The notes: generated from the letters alone by a model not told the origin. Positions 7,669 to 16,024 are shown, counted from the stretch's first letter. The stretch is DNA of 35,528 nt from Ruminococcus sp. AM36-2AA (GCF_003461955.1 NZ_QTYB01000014.1:1-35528), one strand, 5' to 3'. Numbers and translations: made by a program.

Positions 7669-8577
7669 TCAGGAAAATTTGCCGGGAAAATTAACGGATG
7701 ATTTCGCTTCAGTTCGATATTGAGAGGGAGATTTTCCTACAAGTTTTTTAAAGATCCTGCAAAAATAACTGACATTGTCATATCCGACTCTGACAGAAAC
7801 GCTGGCTATTTTGTCAGAGCTTTCCCTTAATATTTTGCAGGCGATGCTGATACGATATTGAATAAGATACTCGACCGGGGATATTCCGATATTTTCCCGG
7901 AAATAGCGCAAAGCGGTGTTGGGACTGATATTCGCGGCAGCTGCAATATCTGTCAGTGATATTGGGGCGGCGTAGTGTGTCTGGATATACTCGAGCATTA
8001 TTGGAATCATGCGTTCAGAGTGTGAAGGCAGAACACTTGATCTGGGAGTAAGCTGTTCCGGGGAAAGATGCTCTGTCATAATAAGCCAGATTTCACTTAA
8101 AAGGTTATGAATGAGAAGCTCCTGTCTTTCCGGTGAGGCCAGATTAAGAAACAATTGACCGCAGAGATTCAGAATATGTTTTTGCCATGTTTGCTGCTTG
8201 AAAATAACGCAGGGAAGCATGGCATTTTCTAATGGCAGAATATATTTTTTGTAAATAAGACTTTCACCTGGAGCAAGAAAAGTGGGGGAAAATACAATAT
8301 TAGGCATGATGCCATAGTTTTCAGCTGTGAAATGATGCAGCATACCGCTGTTGATAAAAATTCCTTCTCCGGAATGTAAAGTATAGGTTTTCTGCTCAAC
8401 CTGGCAGGTAACAGTACCCTCTGAAACGCAGATGATCTCAAATTCCTTATGCCAGTGCCAGTTGATATCGTTATTATAAAATTTCCGGGTATCATCTATA
8501 TAAAATTCCAAAGGAAAATCAGGTCCGCCGTGTTTTGTGGTTTCCTGCAGATTGCTGTTTGTATGAATGTTCTGCAT
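7669..8577 (-). CDS. AraC family transcriptional regulator
   Basis: 302 residues. The N-terminal half is a cupin sensor domain with the metal or sugar-binding look of NWHWHKEFEIICVSEG and SGEGIFINSGMLHHF. The C-terminal 100 residues hold the two helix-turn-helix motifs, ISLTDIAAAANISPNTALRY and VSVRVGYDNVSYFCRIFKKL followed by GKSPSQYR. This layout is usual for regulators of sugar or glycoside uptake. The gene is divergent from the MFS transporter at 8718 and probably controls it and itself. The ribosome site (AAGGAA) is somewhat far from the ATG at 8577. Confidence 0.92.
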   Translation of the reverse strand: MQNIHTNSNLQETTKHGGPDFPLEFYIDDTRKFYNNDINWHWHKEFEIICVSEGTVTCQVEQKTYTLHSGEGIFINSGMLHHFTAENYGIMPNIVFSPTFLAPGESLIYKKYILPLENAMLPCVIFKQQTWQKHILNLCGQLFLNLASPERQELLIHNLLSEIWLIMTEHLSPEQLTPRSSVLPSHSERMIPIMLEYIQTHYAAPISLTDIAAAANISPNTALRYFRENIGISPVEYLIQYRISIACKILRESSDKIASVSVRVGYDNVSYFCRIFKKLVGKSPSQYRTEAKSSVNFPGKFS

Positions 8578-8613
8578 GAGATTACAAAATTCCTTTCTGT
8601 TATATATAGTGAT

Positions 8614-8643
8614 ATTGTACTATAAAATGAAAGAAAAGTGCAA
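8614..8643 (-). promoter_or_regulatory. Candidate promoter of the AraC gene
   Basis: On the minus strand TTGCAC (8643-8638) and TACAAT (8619-8614) are 18 bp apart. The -10 lies about 36 bp before the AraC start. The -35 overlaps that of the divergent MFS promoter, so one regulator could block or switch both. Copies of ATTACAA at 8581, 8643 and 8691 are possible binding sites. Confidence 0.45.
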
Positions 8644-8671
8644 TTACAATTTTAAAATGTGGTGATATAAT
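8643..8671 (+). promoter_or_regulatory. Extended -10 promoter of the MFS transporter gene
   Basis: TATAAT at 8666-8671 is preceded by TG one base earlier (TGATATAAT), an extended -10 element. ATTACA at 8643-8648 is a weak -35 at 17 bp. A weak -35 with an extended -10 suits a promoter that needs an activator such as the divergent AraC protein. Confidence 0.6.
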
Positions 8672-8717
8672 ACAAAAGATTGAAAAGGAATTACAATAAT
8701 ATGGAGGAGGATTTCTG

Positions 8718-9902
8718 ATGAAAGACAAATATCAGAAAACGGTATATGCCTGTTTTGTGGGTTACATCGTGCAGGCAATCGTAAATAACTTTGTGCCGCT
8801 GCTTTTTCTGACATTTGAAAAAAGCTACCATATTCCACTGAGCCAGATCACAATGCTGATCACATTCAATTTCGGGATCCAGCTGCTCATTGATCTTCTG
8901 TCTGCAAAATTTGTAGACCGGATCGGCTACCGGATTTCCATTGTTCTGGCTCATGTATTTTCAGCGGCAGGACTGATCTGCCTGGTGATCCTGCCGGATC
9001 TTTTGCCTAATGCATTTGCGGGATTATTTATTTCCGTAGTGATCTATGCAGTAGGCGGCGGATTGATCGAAGTGCTGATCAGCCCTATTGTGGAGAGCTG
9101 CCCAAGTGATAATAAAGAAAAGGCAATGAGCCTTCTGCATTCCTTTTACTGCTGGGGTCATGTGGCAGTGGTCCTGCTTTCCACGATCTTTTTCCGTATA
9201 TTTGGAATTGAAAACTGGAAGATCATGGCACTGATCTGGGCGATTGTTCCTATTGTAAATGGTATTACATTTACAAAAGTTCCTATCGCAACTCTGATCG
9301 AAGAGGGCGAGACAGGAATGACAATAAGAGAATTATGCAGGAATAAGACATTCTGGATCCTGATGTTAATGATGCTGTGTGCCGGTGCAAGTGAACAGGG
9401 TGTCAGCCAGTGGGCTTCAACATTTGCGGAGCAGGGACTGGGAGTAACCAAGACCATCGGAGACCTTGCAGGTCCTATGGCATTTGCGATCCTGATGGGA
9501 AGTTCCAGAGCCTTTTATGGAAAATTCGGAGACAGGATGGATCTGGACAAATTTATGATCGGCAGCAGCATTCTCTGCATTATTTCCTATCTCTGCATTT
9601 CCCTTGCACCATCTGCATTTGTGTCACTGATCGGCTGTTCCATCTGCGGATTTTCCGTGGGAATCATGTGGCCGGGAAGCTTCAGCAAGGCATCCATGGC
9701 ACTGCGAAGAGGAGGTACATCCCTGTTTGCGCTTCTTGCACTGGCCGGAGATGTAGGATGCTCCGGAGGTCCGACTTTAGTTGGATTTGTGTCCGGGATA
9801 TTATCAGACAACCTGAAAAAAGGAATCCTGGCAGGGGTTATTTTCCCTGTATTTTTGCTGGTGGGAATTCTGATTTTGGGAAAGAGCCGGAGTGCAGAGT
9901 GA
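8718..9902 (+). CDS. Major facilitator superfamily transporter
   Basis: 394 residues with about 12 hydrophobic helices in two halves of six. The MFS loop 2-3 signature appears as KFVDRIGYRIS and recurs in the second half as GKFGDRMDLDKF. The cytoplasmic loop between helices 6 and 7 carries EEGETGMTIRELCRNKTFW. The overall look is of the fucose/glucose permease-like group with a short central loop. The substrate is unknown, probably a sugar or glycoside given the AraC regulator next door. GGAGGA precedes ATG 8718. No terminator is obvious before the MarR promoter. Confidence 0.88.
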   Translation: MKDKYQKTVYACFVGYIVQAIVNNFVPLLFLTFEKSYHIPLSQITMLITFNFGIQLLIDLLSAKFVDRIGYRISIVLAHVFSAAGLICLVILPDLLPNAFAGLFISVVIYAVGGGLIEVLISPIVESCPSDNKEKAMSLLHSFYCWGHVAVVLLSTIFFRIFGIENWKIMALIWAIVPIVNGITFTKVPIATLIEEGETGMTIRELCRNKTFWILMLMMLCAGASEQGVSQWASTFAEQGLGVTKTIGDLAGPMAFAILMGSSRAFYGKFGDRMDLDKFMIGSSILCIISYLCISLAPSAFVSLIGCSICGFSVGIMWPGSFSKASMALRRGGTSLFALLALAGDVGCSGGPTLVGFVSGILSDNLKKGILAGVIFPVFLLVGILILGKSRSAE

Positions 9903-9930
9903 AATAATTCTTAAATTTTATAAATTGCTA

Positions 9931-9959
9931 TTGACAATAGTACGATTTCGAACTAATAT
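9931..9959 (+). promoter_or_regulatory. Promoter of the marR operon
   Basis: A perfect TTGACA at 9931-9936 and TAATAT at 9954-9959 are exactly 17 bp apart. The spacer is almost entirely filled by the first operator box described in the next entry, so repressor binding would exclude RNA polymerase. Confidence 0.8.
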
Positions 9960-9983
9960 CTAACGGTACGAAATCGTACTATT
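9936..9983. promoter_or_regulatory. Double MarR operator (15-bp perfect inverted repeat)
   Basis: AATAGTACGATTTCG at 9936-9950 is repeated exactly as its reverse complement at 9969-9983. Each arm also holds its own near-palindrome: GTACGATTTCGAAC (9940-9953) in the promoter spacer and GTACGAAATCGTAC (9966-9979) around or after the transcription start. The box centres are 26 bp apart. Two MarR dimers could bind and shut the promoter; autoregulation is inferred from the position directly before the MarR gene. Confidence 0.8.
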
Positions 9984-10003
9984 TTTTATGGAGGTAAATA
10001 TCA

Positions 10004-10444
10004 TTGACGAACCGGGAAAAAATTGACCGGATCTATGAATCAGCACAGAAAATAGATCAGGTATATGATGTATGGGCTACGAAACATAAATTAACTTTAT
10101 ATGAAATGATGATGTTTTATGAAATTTTTCAGAAGGAAAACAGGGAGATCACACAGAAAGAGTTAAGTATGAAACTGGGAGCACCTAAGACTTCTGTTAA
10201 CAGCCTTATTAAGAAACAGTTAAATGCAGGATATATCTGGATGCAGGTTAATCCACAGAACAAAAGAGAAAAGATCATATCACTGACAGAAAGTGGAGAA
10301 CGTTTTGCCAGAAATCTGGTTCAGCCGCTGTTTCAGTATGAGGAAGAAGTCATAGGAATGCTGGATGACAGAGATGTGGAAACTGTTATTACAGTACAGA
10401 ATAAATTTGCGGATATCTTACTGAGTAAGATGGAAGATATATAA
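10004..10444 (+). CDS. MarR family transcriptional regulator
   Basis: 146 residues with the winged helix-turn-helix of MarR proteins: ITQKELSMKLGAPKTSVNSL as the recognition helix region, then the wing with NPQNKREKIISLTESGERFA. The long N- and C-terminal helices would form the dimer. The start is TTG 10004, set by GGAGGT 8 bp upstream; no in-frame ATG fits. It is the first gene of an operon with a now broken MATE exporter 16 bp downstream, a common pairing in which MarR represses the pump until a drug-like ligand binds. With the pump damaged, the regulator may have lost its target. Confidence 0.9.
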   Translation: MTNREKIDRIYESAQKIDQVYDVWATKHKLTLYEMMMFYEIFQKENREITQKELSMKLGAPKTSVNSLIKKQLNAGYIWMQVNPQNKREKIISLTESGERFARNLVQPLFQYEEEVIGMLDDRDVETVITVQNKFADILLSKMEDI

Positions 10445-10459
10445 GAGAGGAGATATTTT

Positions 10460-11258
10460 TTGGATACACAAGTTAAATTAGAACATGAAGTCAGTTTCCG
10501 CTGGCTGATCGTATTTGCATTGCCAACGATTTTATCCAGTATTTTTTCCAGCCTGTATTCTACGTTGGATGGGATTTTTATTGCAAGACTGGTGGATACA
10601 GATGCGTTATCTGCGATCAATATCACAATGCCAATGATCTTTCTTGCGTCGGCAATCGGAATGATGTTTGGCAGCTTTATGTTTTGCTTTTTTGAACCCG
10701 CTGTGATATTTTCTCGGATCGGATCAGGCACTTCTGCATTATTGCAGGGAATATATGATTCCGGTTTTGATCACACTGCCTTTCGCAGTGTTTGGAATGG
10801 TATTTCAGCTTAGTTTCATTACAGTAGGAAAAGCAGGTTTCGGTGCTGCACTTTCGGTTATGGGTGGAGTCCTGAATATTGTACTGGACTGGCTGTTTAT
10901 CGCGATTTTTCACTGGGGACTGGCAGGCGGTGCTGTAGTAGATTTTTTTGCAAAAAACAACGCCCAGGTGGAGACGATCGCACTGTATGGATTCCGGATC
11001 GTGGCAACCAGCTTCCTGATGATGGCCTACAACGTATTTGCATCCGGCTGGTTCACTGCATTAAACGATGGAAAAACATCTGCGATCTTATCTTTCTGCC
11101 GAACTGTCATTTTCATGATCGCGCCGGTACTGATACTGCCAGGGATCTTTGGCATGGATGGAGTATGGATGTCCATTACAGCTGGTGAGGTTTTGAGTAT
11201 TCTTATGAGTATTTTTTATTTCAGAAAATACAGAAATATGTGGAGCGTAAAAGTATAA
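10460..11258 (+). pseudogene. Decayed MATE efflux transporter
   Basis: The reading starts at TTG 10460 after AGAGGAG with a normal MATE N-terminus (FRWLIVFALPTILSSIFSSL, YSTLDGIFIARLVDTDALSA) and then breaks. After IGMMFGS the sequence jumps to a later segment. Near 10752-10756 the frame changes: GIY continues in another frame as MIPVLITLPFAVFGMVFQLS. After GLAGGAV, near 10940, it jumps again to DFFAKNNAQVETIALYGFRI close to the C-terminal helices. Roughly 280 codons remain of an expected 450, so at least two internal losses plus a frameshift. The end (SILMSIFYFRKYRNMW) is intact. Two partial reading frames remain but neither would make a pump. Breakpoints are approximate. Confidence 0.85.
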
Positions 11259-11265
11259 AATGGGA

Positions 11266-11307
11266 CAGGGCAGCTTCCGAAATTGAGGAGGCTGCTCTGG
11301 CTTTTTT
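11266..11307 (+). terminator. Terminator after the marR/MATE operon
   Basis: AGGGCAGC-TTCC and GG-AGGCTGCTCT pair around GAAATTGA, followed by GGCTTTTTT at 11299-11307. Confidence 0.8.
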
Positions 11308-11356
11308 ATGGTATACTGATATCAGTTTGATATAAGATAAACGAGAGGATAAATAG

Positions 11357-11809
11357 ATGGAAAAAAAGATCGTTCAGGTTCAGGAGAGAACTCAGCAACT
11401 GATCCGGCAGTTATTAAATGTCTGGGAAAGTTCTGTACGGGCAACCCATGATTTTCTTTCGGAAGAAGAGATCATCAAGATCAGGGAATACGTTCCCATG
11501 GCAATAGAAAATGTAGAATATCTGATCATTGCGGAAAAAGAATTTGGAGAGCCTGTTGCATTTATGGGAATTGACAGTAATCGGCTGGAAATGCTCTTCC
11601 TTTCTCCGGAGGTCAGAGGAAAAGGGCTTGGAAAGCAGCAGCTTCAGTACGGTATTGAAACTTATAACATTCAGGAACTCACCGTAAACGAACAGAATCC
11701 CCAGGCAGTCGGCTTTTATGAGCATATGGGATTTCAGACATATAAAAGAACGGAGTATGATGAGGAAGGGAATCCGTATCCGCTTTTGTATATGAGGCTA
11801 TCCAGATAA
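11357..11809 (+). CDS. GNAT N-acetyltransferase, YjaB-like
   Basis: 150 residues. The segments VWESSVRATHDFLSEEEI, LEMLFLSPEVRGKGLGKQQL (acetyl-CoA binding motif R-G-K-G-L-G), LTVNEQNPQAVGFYEHMGF and EGNPYPLLYMRLS match, in order, my memory of E. coli YjaB. That protein is an acetyl-CoA-binding GNAT of poorly known substrate, so a specific activity should not be assumed. ATG 11357 follows GAGAGGATAAATAG, an acceptable ribosome site. It sits between a terminator and the Nudix gene and seems to be its own unit. Confidence 0.88.
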   Translation: MEKKIVQVQERTQQLIRQLLNVWESSVRATHDFLSEEEIIKIREYVPMAIENVEYLIIAEKEFGEPVAFMGIDSNRLEMLFLSPEVRGKGLGKQQLQYGIETYNIQELTVNEQNPQAVGFYEHMGFQTYKRTEYDEEGNPYPLLYMRLSR

Positions 11810-11905
11810 GCAAAAGGTTTATTTGTCTGTTAACAGGTACAGGATGCGGGATTTACCAGTGGTGTATTGATATTGTGTTGATAAAGTCGAAAGGAAAGGA
11901 TAACA

Positions 11906-12490
11906 ATGAACTGCCAGAAACTGATCAATCAGATAAAAGAATATAAGCCTTATAACGAGCAGGAGGAGAACGATAAAATCCTGATCCTGGACTGGATCAG
12001 AAATAATGAGAATGCTTTTTCCAGAGAAAATACAGTAGCCCATATGACGGCTTCCGCCTGGGTTGTGAACAGGGAGCGAACCAGAGTTCTTATGGTATAT
12101 CACAATATTTACAACTCCTGGTCCTGGCTTGGAGGACATGCGGATGGGGAGACGGATCTTCTGTCTGTTGCAATCCGGGAGGTAAAGGAAGAAGCGGGGA
12201 TTTCCAACGTTCATCCGGTGTCTGAGGAGATTTTTTCCATGGAATCCCTGACTGTAGACGGCCATGTGAAAAAAGGAAAATATGTATCCAGCCATCTGCA
12301 CTTTAATATCACATATCTCCTTGAGGCAGATCCGGAAGAAGCGGTTTCCATAAAAGCAGACGAAAACAGCGGTGTAGCCTGGTTTTCACCGGAAGAAGCA
12401 TTGGAGAGATCTACAGAACCGTGGTTTGTGGAGCATGTTTATAGCAAACTTTTGGAAAAAATGAAGGATGTGAAGGGGAACGGTAAATGA
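11906..12490 (+). CDS. Nudix hydrolase
   Basis: 194 residues. The Nudix box reads GHADGETDLLSVAIREVKEE followed by AGI. The R-E-x2-E-E metal-binding core is intact, while the first Glu of the consensus (G-x5-E) is Thr. That position is not a core metal ligand and varies in this subgroup, so activity is still likely. The N-terminal helix region and ENTVAHMTASAWVVN before the box fit a single-domain Nudix protein. Nudix enzymes hydrolyse nucleoside diphosphates linked to another moiety; the substrate is unknown. AAAGGA precedes ATG 11906. The stop overlaps the nitrilase start by four bases (ATGA), so the two are co-translated. Confidence 0.88.
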   Translation: MNCQKLINQIKEYKPYNEQEENDKILILDWIRNNENAFSRENTVAHMTASAWVVNRERTRVLMVYHNIYNSWSWLGGHADGETDLLSVAIREVKEEAGISNVHPVSEEIFSMESLTVDGHVKKGKYVSSHLHFNITYLLEADPEEAVSIKADENSGVAWFSPEEALERSTEPWFVEHVYSKLLEKMKDVKGNGK

Positions 12491-13278
12491 AAATTGCACT
12501 TGTACAGATGAGTATGGGAAAGGAAATATCCGAGAATCTTGATAAAAGCCTGAAATACTGTGATATGGCAGAAAACTGTGATCTGGTCTTTTTTCCGGAA
12601 ATACAGCTGACACCGTTTTTTCCGCAGTATCACAATATATGTGTGGATCATTACTGTATAGATATGGATAATGATGCACTGGTAAGATTGTGCCAGAAAG
12701 CCAGGGAGCATCGATATTATTTATCACCAAATGTCTATCTGGAATCAGAAGGAGCCAGATACGATACTTCTCTTTGGATCTCCCCGGAAGGAAAAATCCG
12801 AGATACTGCAAAAATGGTCCACATCGCACAGAATGAAAATTTTTATGAGCAGGATTATTATACACCGGCGGAGGACGGCTTTAAAGTTTTTGCCACACCA
12901 TTTGGAAAGATCGGCATTGTAATCTGTTTTGACAGACATATGCCGGAAAGCATCCGTACCTGTGCAAAAAAAGGTGCAGACCTGATCATAGTCCCGACTG
13001 CAAATACAAAAGCAGAGCCAATGGAAATGTTTGAATGGGAAATGCGGGTTCAGGCCATGCAGAACCAGGTTTTCATTGCCATGTGCAATCGTGTCGGAAC
13101 AGAAGATAAAATGCAGTTTGCCGGGGAATCCATCGTGATCGATCCAAGAGGGAAAGTCCTTGCAAAAGCAGATGACAGGGAGCAGTTACTGGTGTGTGAT
13201 ATTGATCTGCAGGAGGTAAAAAAAGTCAGAAGCAGTCTGGATTATTTATCCCTTCGAAGACCTGAGCAGTATGAGTAA
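12487..13278 (+). CDS. Carbon-nitrogen hydrolase (nitrilase superfamily)
   Basis: 263 residues with the complete nitrilase-type triad: Glu38 in LVFFPEIQL, Lys109 in TAKMVHI and Cys147 in IVICFDRHMPES. The FGKIGIVICFDRHMPE context around the Cys is typical of omega-amidase or N-carbamoyl-amine amidohydrolase branches. It hydrolyses an amide or carbamoyl C-N bond; which one is not readable. The start overlaps the Nudix stop, and thymidine kinase follows 17 bp downstream, so these three genes likely form an operon. Confidence 0.9.
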   Translation: MKIALVQMSMGKEISENLDKSLKYCDMAENCDLVFFPEIQLTPFFPQYHNICVDHYCIDMDNDALVRLCQKAREHRYYLSPNVYLESEGARYDTSLWISPEGKIRDTAKMVHIAQNENFYEQDYYTPAEDGFKVFATPFGKIGIVICFDRHMPESIRTCAKKGADLIIVPTANTKAEPMEMFEWEMRVQAMQNQVFIAMCNRVGTEDKMQFAGESIVIDPRGKVLAKADDREQLLVCDIDLQEVKKVRSSLDYLSLRRPEQYE

Positions 13279-13295
13279 TAAAGGAGAAACAAAAA

Positions 13296-13892
13296 ATGGC
13301 AAAACTATATTTCCGATACGGGGCGATGGGAAGCTCGAAATCTGCCAATATTCTGATGGTTCGTTATAATTATGAAGAACGTGGTCAGTATGCGATACTG
13401 TTAAAACCAAGAACAGACGACCGGGATGGAGAGCATAAGATCCAGTCCCGGATAGGCTTGTCGGCTCCGGCTGAATATGTGGATGATTTTCTGAAAGAAA
13501 TTTCAAAATTATGGAATGGAAAGGAAACAGAATATCTGTATCATGGCAAAAAAGTAAATGCCATTCTGGTGGATGAAGCACAGTTTCTTTCCCCGGAAGA
13601 AGTCGATACATTATCAGATATTGTGGATTTTTATGAGATTCCGGTTCTCTGCTATGGCCTTCGTACAGACTTTTTGAACCACCTGTTTCCCGGTTCCAGG
13701 CGACTGATGGAAATAGCAGATGTTATCGAAGAAGTTCCCACTGTCTGCTGGTGCGGGAAGCGTGCACAGTGCAATACCCGATATTCCAACGGAAAGATTG
13801 TGCGGGAAGGTGCCCAGATCATGTTGGGATCAAATGAGAGCTATGTGGCGCTTTGCAGAAAACATTATAAAGAAGGGAAATTGTGGAAATGA
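13296..13892 (+). CDS. tdk: Thymidine kinase (type II)
   Basis: Phosphorylates thymidine to dTMP with ATP in pyrimidine salvage. The P-loop is YGAMGSSKS (residues 8-16), the catalytic base is Glu94 in LVDEAQFL, and the lasso region follows. The zinc-ribbon cysteines appear as VCWCGKRAQCN with a late Cys in ALCRKHY. The 198 residues are the usual length for the bacterial TK1-like enzyme. AAAGGAG precedes the ATG. Together with deoC, deoB, cdd and udp at 28608-31791 it completes a deoxynucleoside salvage set. Confidence 0.95.
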   Translation: MAKLYFRYGAMGSSKSANILMVRYNYEERGQYAILLKPRTDDRDGEHKIQSRIGLSAPAEYVDDFLKEISKLWNGKETEYLYHGKKVNAILVDEAQFLSPEEVDTLSDIVDFYEIPVLCYGLRTDFLNHLFPGSRRLMEIADVIEEVPTVCWCGKRAQCNTRYSNGKIVREGAQIMLGSNESYVALCRKHYKEGKLWK

Positions 13893-13914
13893 GATAACAT
13901 CCTGAACACAGGTC

Positions 13915-13932
13915 GCGAAGCGGATTGCGAAT
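13915..13932 (+). repeat. Partial copy of a dispersed hairpin repeat
   Basis: GCGAAGCGGATTGCGAAT occurs here and, base for base, at 22782-22799 inside the hairpin-rich element. In both copies it is followed by R-TCC and a CTT a little further on, able to form the same small hairpin. An exact 18-mer shared by chance in 35 kb is unlikely. This copy lies just after tdk and lacks the other hairpins of the element. Confidence 0.55.
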
Positions 13933-13965
13933 GTCCTCTTTACGCACGGAAGAATATGATACTTC

Positions 13966-14004
13966 AAAGCCAGATAAGTCAAAACGTCTTACCTGGCTTT
14001 TTTG
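13966..14004. terminator. Bidirectional terminator between tdk and the MATE remnant
   Basis: AAAGCCAGATAAG at 13966-13978 pairs with CTTACCTGGCTTT at 13988-14000 (one mismatch), followed by T residues on the plus strand and A residues in mirror position. It serves tdk and the convergent MATE remnant, whose stop lies inside it. Confidence 0.8.
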
Positions 14005-14962
14005 CAATGAATCCGATTGTAATAAGGATTATCGTTAACACCCATGAAATCGGGAACGCATAATACAGAATATTTAACTGATGATAATGTCTGAAAACCG
14101 TACAGATCCATACAATGCGAAAACAGCAGTTTCCAATAATAGTAGCAACAGCCGGGTACAGGGAATGTCCGGTACCTCTTAATACGCCTGCCGGGATCTC
14201 GTACAGGTTGCACAGCGGTTCGAAAAAAAGAATGCACAGGATACGAAGGCAGGCATTTTGTATCACTGTTTGATCTGCAGAAAAAAATCCTGCAAAAAAA
14301 TTCCGGAATATGACAAGTGGTTCAATAAGGATCAGACTGCTCACAATAGAGAAGACCAGACATATCCGCAGGATTTTTCTGCATCGGTAAAGCTGCCCGG
14401 CAGAGTAATTCTGGCTGGTAAAGGTGGTAGCTGTCTGACCGAAAGCAGTAATCACGTAATAGGTAAAATATTCAAAGTTCATGGCAATGGTACTGCCTGC
14501 AATTGCAGAAGAGCCAAAGCTGTTCACAGAGGCCTGTACAAAGATATTGGCAAAGCAGAATACAGCACCCTGGATGGCCGAAGGGATTCCCACTTTAAGA
14601 ATTGCACTTACAGATCCGGAATAAAGATCACATTTATGAAGTGCAAATGGAAAAGAAGAAGTATCCTTTTTCAGGCGGCAGATCAGAAGGAGCGCAGAAA
14701 GCATGGTGGACAGAACTGTAGCAGCGGCAACTCCGGAAACGCCAAGCTTAAAGAATACCACAAATATAATATTTAGAAACACATTTACAATTCCCGACAG
14801 AGTGAGAGCAAGAAAGGGATAACGGCTGTTGCCGCAGGCTCTGAGGATCGCAGAACCAAAATCATAAAGCAGCAGAAAGGGATAACTGACAAAATAGATC
14901 CGAAGATAAAGCACGGAGGAAAAACGGAGGTATCCGAATTGCTGGAGAAGAACCATGCACAT
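13979..14962 (-). pseudogene. MATE transporter lacking its N-terminal part
   Basis: The open frame gives 327 residues of good MATE sequence: SSVLYLRIYFVSYPFLLLYD, FGSAILRACGNSRYPFLAL, then TATTFTSQNYSAGQLYRCRK and a normal C-terminus. It starts at about helix 4, so roughly the first 110-130 residues of a 450-residue protein are missing. Upstream at about 14935 it runs directly into the C-terminal part of a LysR gene on the other strand. The first residues of the open frame (MCMVLLQQ) are therefore not MATE sequence. No ribosome site is seen. The simplest reading is a deletion through a divergent MATE/LysR pair like that at 1107-3501. The true MATE part ends near 14935. Confidence 0.85.
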
Positions 14963-15208
14963 CCCAATATCCGTTTTACCACATGGGAAGATTATGCCAT
15001 CATGTCAATGGTGGAGCGGGGACTGGGGATCGGAGTGCTTCCAGATATGATCCTGAAACGGATTCCATACCAGATCGCGATCCGATCATTCAGGAATCCA
15101 TATTTCAGAGAAATTGGACTGGTAATGAAAGACAGAACAAAGCTGACTCCGGCAACCAGGAAGTTTATAGAATATCTTACGATCAATGAACGGTTGGAAC
15201 GGCTGTGA
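14936..15208 (+). pseudogene. LysR regulator remnant (C-terminal effector lobe only)
   Basis: The frame from 14936 reads ELLEKNHAHPNIRFTTWEDY then AIMSMVERGLGIGVLPDMIL and KRIPYQIAIRSF, ending at 15208. This is the last third of a LysR regulator (T-T-W-x-D-Y-A-I-M-S-M-V-x-x-G-L-G-I-x-x-L-P is a typical stretch). The DNA-binding domain and first lobe, around 200 residues, are gone. It joins head to head with the MATE remnant at about 14935, so one deletion removed both 5' ends and the shared promoter. The fragment cannot regulate anything. Confidence 0.85.
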
Positions 15209-15218
15209 TCTTCAACTG

Positions 15219-15299
15219 TGTTATTTGGTTCAATTCATTTTTACAGGAGTTGGTCAATATATTCAGCCGATTATTGCAACAAATTACGGTGGTGGAAAT
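15219..15299 (+). pseudogene. Short MATE transporter relic
   Basis: The frame reads CYLVQFIFTGVGQYIQPIIA then TNYGGGN, which resembles the second-half signature F-T-G-x-G-Q-x-x-Q-P-I-I-x-x-N-Y-G of MATE proteins. About 27 codons are recognisable; what follows up to 15440 is open but resembles nothing I know. It cannot belong to the MATE remnant on the minus strand, which has its own copy of this region, so it would be a trace of a third transporter. The rest of 15300-15457 holds nothing I can identify. Confidence 0.5.
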
Positions 15300-15457
15300 T
15301 GTGGTGTTATTCATCAGTGTCATGTTTTTGAAATTTTCTCAGACATCCGAGTACTCCGAAAGAATTCAGAAGATGAAGTGACTGACAGTAAATATGTTAG
15401 TTGTATAGAACATTATAGTGTGGTAAACTTCAATCAATAAGAGTTGGAGGAGTGTCT

Positions 15458-15589
15458 ATGAAATTAAAAAACGTTTTGATAGTAGTAAAAGATATCGAAA
15501 AATCGAAACAGTTTTATCATGATCTGTTTGGCTTGGATATGATATTGGATAATGACGGAAATATGATCGAGGTAGGAACGCCGATATAA
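15458..15589 (+). pseudogene. Truncated VOC/glyoxalase family gene
   Basis: A 43-codon frame starts at ATG 15458 behind TTGGAGGAG and reads MKLKNVLIVVKDIEKSKQFY then HDLFGLDMILDNDGNMI before ending in EVGTPI and TAA. The first 37 or so residues are the standard N-terminal strand and helix of a VOC (glyoxalase/bleomycin resistance) protein. The family is normally about 120-130 residues, so two thirds are missing. With its good ribosome site the short peptide may still be made, but it lacks the metal site. Confidence 0.75.
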
Positions 15590-15626
15590 TAAAAGAATCT
15601 CTGGGCAGATAAAGAGGGAAGAAATT

Positions 15627-15986
15627 ATGTTTTATGGATTTGACCAGGTATTTAATATTTTATTTGCAATTATATTTTTCTGCGTTTTGGGAACGATGGT
15701 TTATATTTTTGTGAAAAATATCAGCACATGGAATAAAAATAACAATTCTCCCAGGTTAACGGTTGCTGCGAAGATTGTTGCAAAGCGAACGAAGGTTTTC
15801 CATAATCAGCAGTCTGACGGTTTTAGCACCACTACATCTACCAGTTACTATGTGACTTTTGAAGTGAAGAGCGGCGACCGGATGGAACTTGCTGTCACAG
15901 GAAAGGAATATGGTCAGATGGTAGAGGGAGATGTTGGTGAATTAAGCTTTCAGGGAACAAGATTTCTTGGATTTGACAGGAGCTGA
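15627..15986 (+). CDS. DUF2500 family membrane-anchored protein
   Basis: 119 residues. One transmembrane helix at about residues 8-30 (FNILFAIIFFCVLGTMVYIF) is followed by a soluble domain with LTVAAKIVAKRTKVFH, TSYYVTFEVKSGDRMELAVT and GDVGELSFQGTRFLGFDRS. The Y-Y-V-T-F-E...G-D-R-x-E and L-x-F-Q-G-T-R-F-L-G-F stretches are the hallmarks of DUF2500 (YhhM-like) as I recall it. The function is unknown; the soluble part may sit outside the membrane. GAGGGAAG precedes ATG 15627. The methyltransferase gene starts 38 bp after its stop. Confidence 0.85.
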   Translation: MFYGFDQVFNILFAIIFFCVLGTMVYIFVKNISTWNKNNNSPRLTVAAKIVAKRTKVFHNQQSDGFSTTTSTSYYVTFEVKSGDRMELAVTGKEYGQMVEGDVGELSFQGTRFLGFDRS

Positions 15987-16024
15987 AAAAATGATGGAAC
16001 ATGTGGGAACTGGAGATTAAAAAT

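Noticed and set aside
14258..14776. 172-codon plus-strand frame inside the MATE remnant
   Set aside because: The minus strand reads as hydrophobic MATE helices; the plus frame is a basic, Cys/Lys-rich antisense translation.
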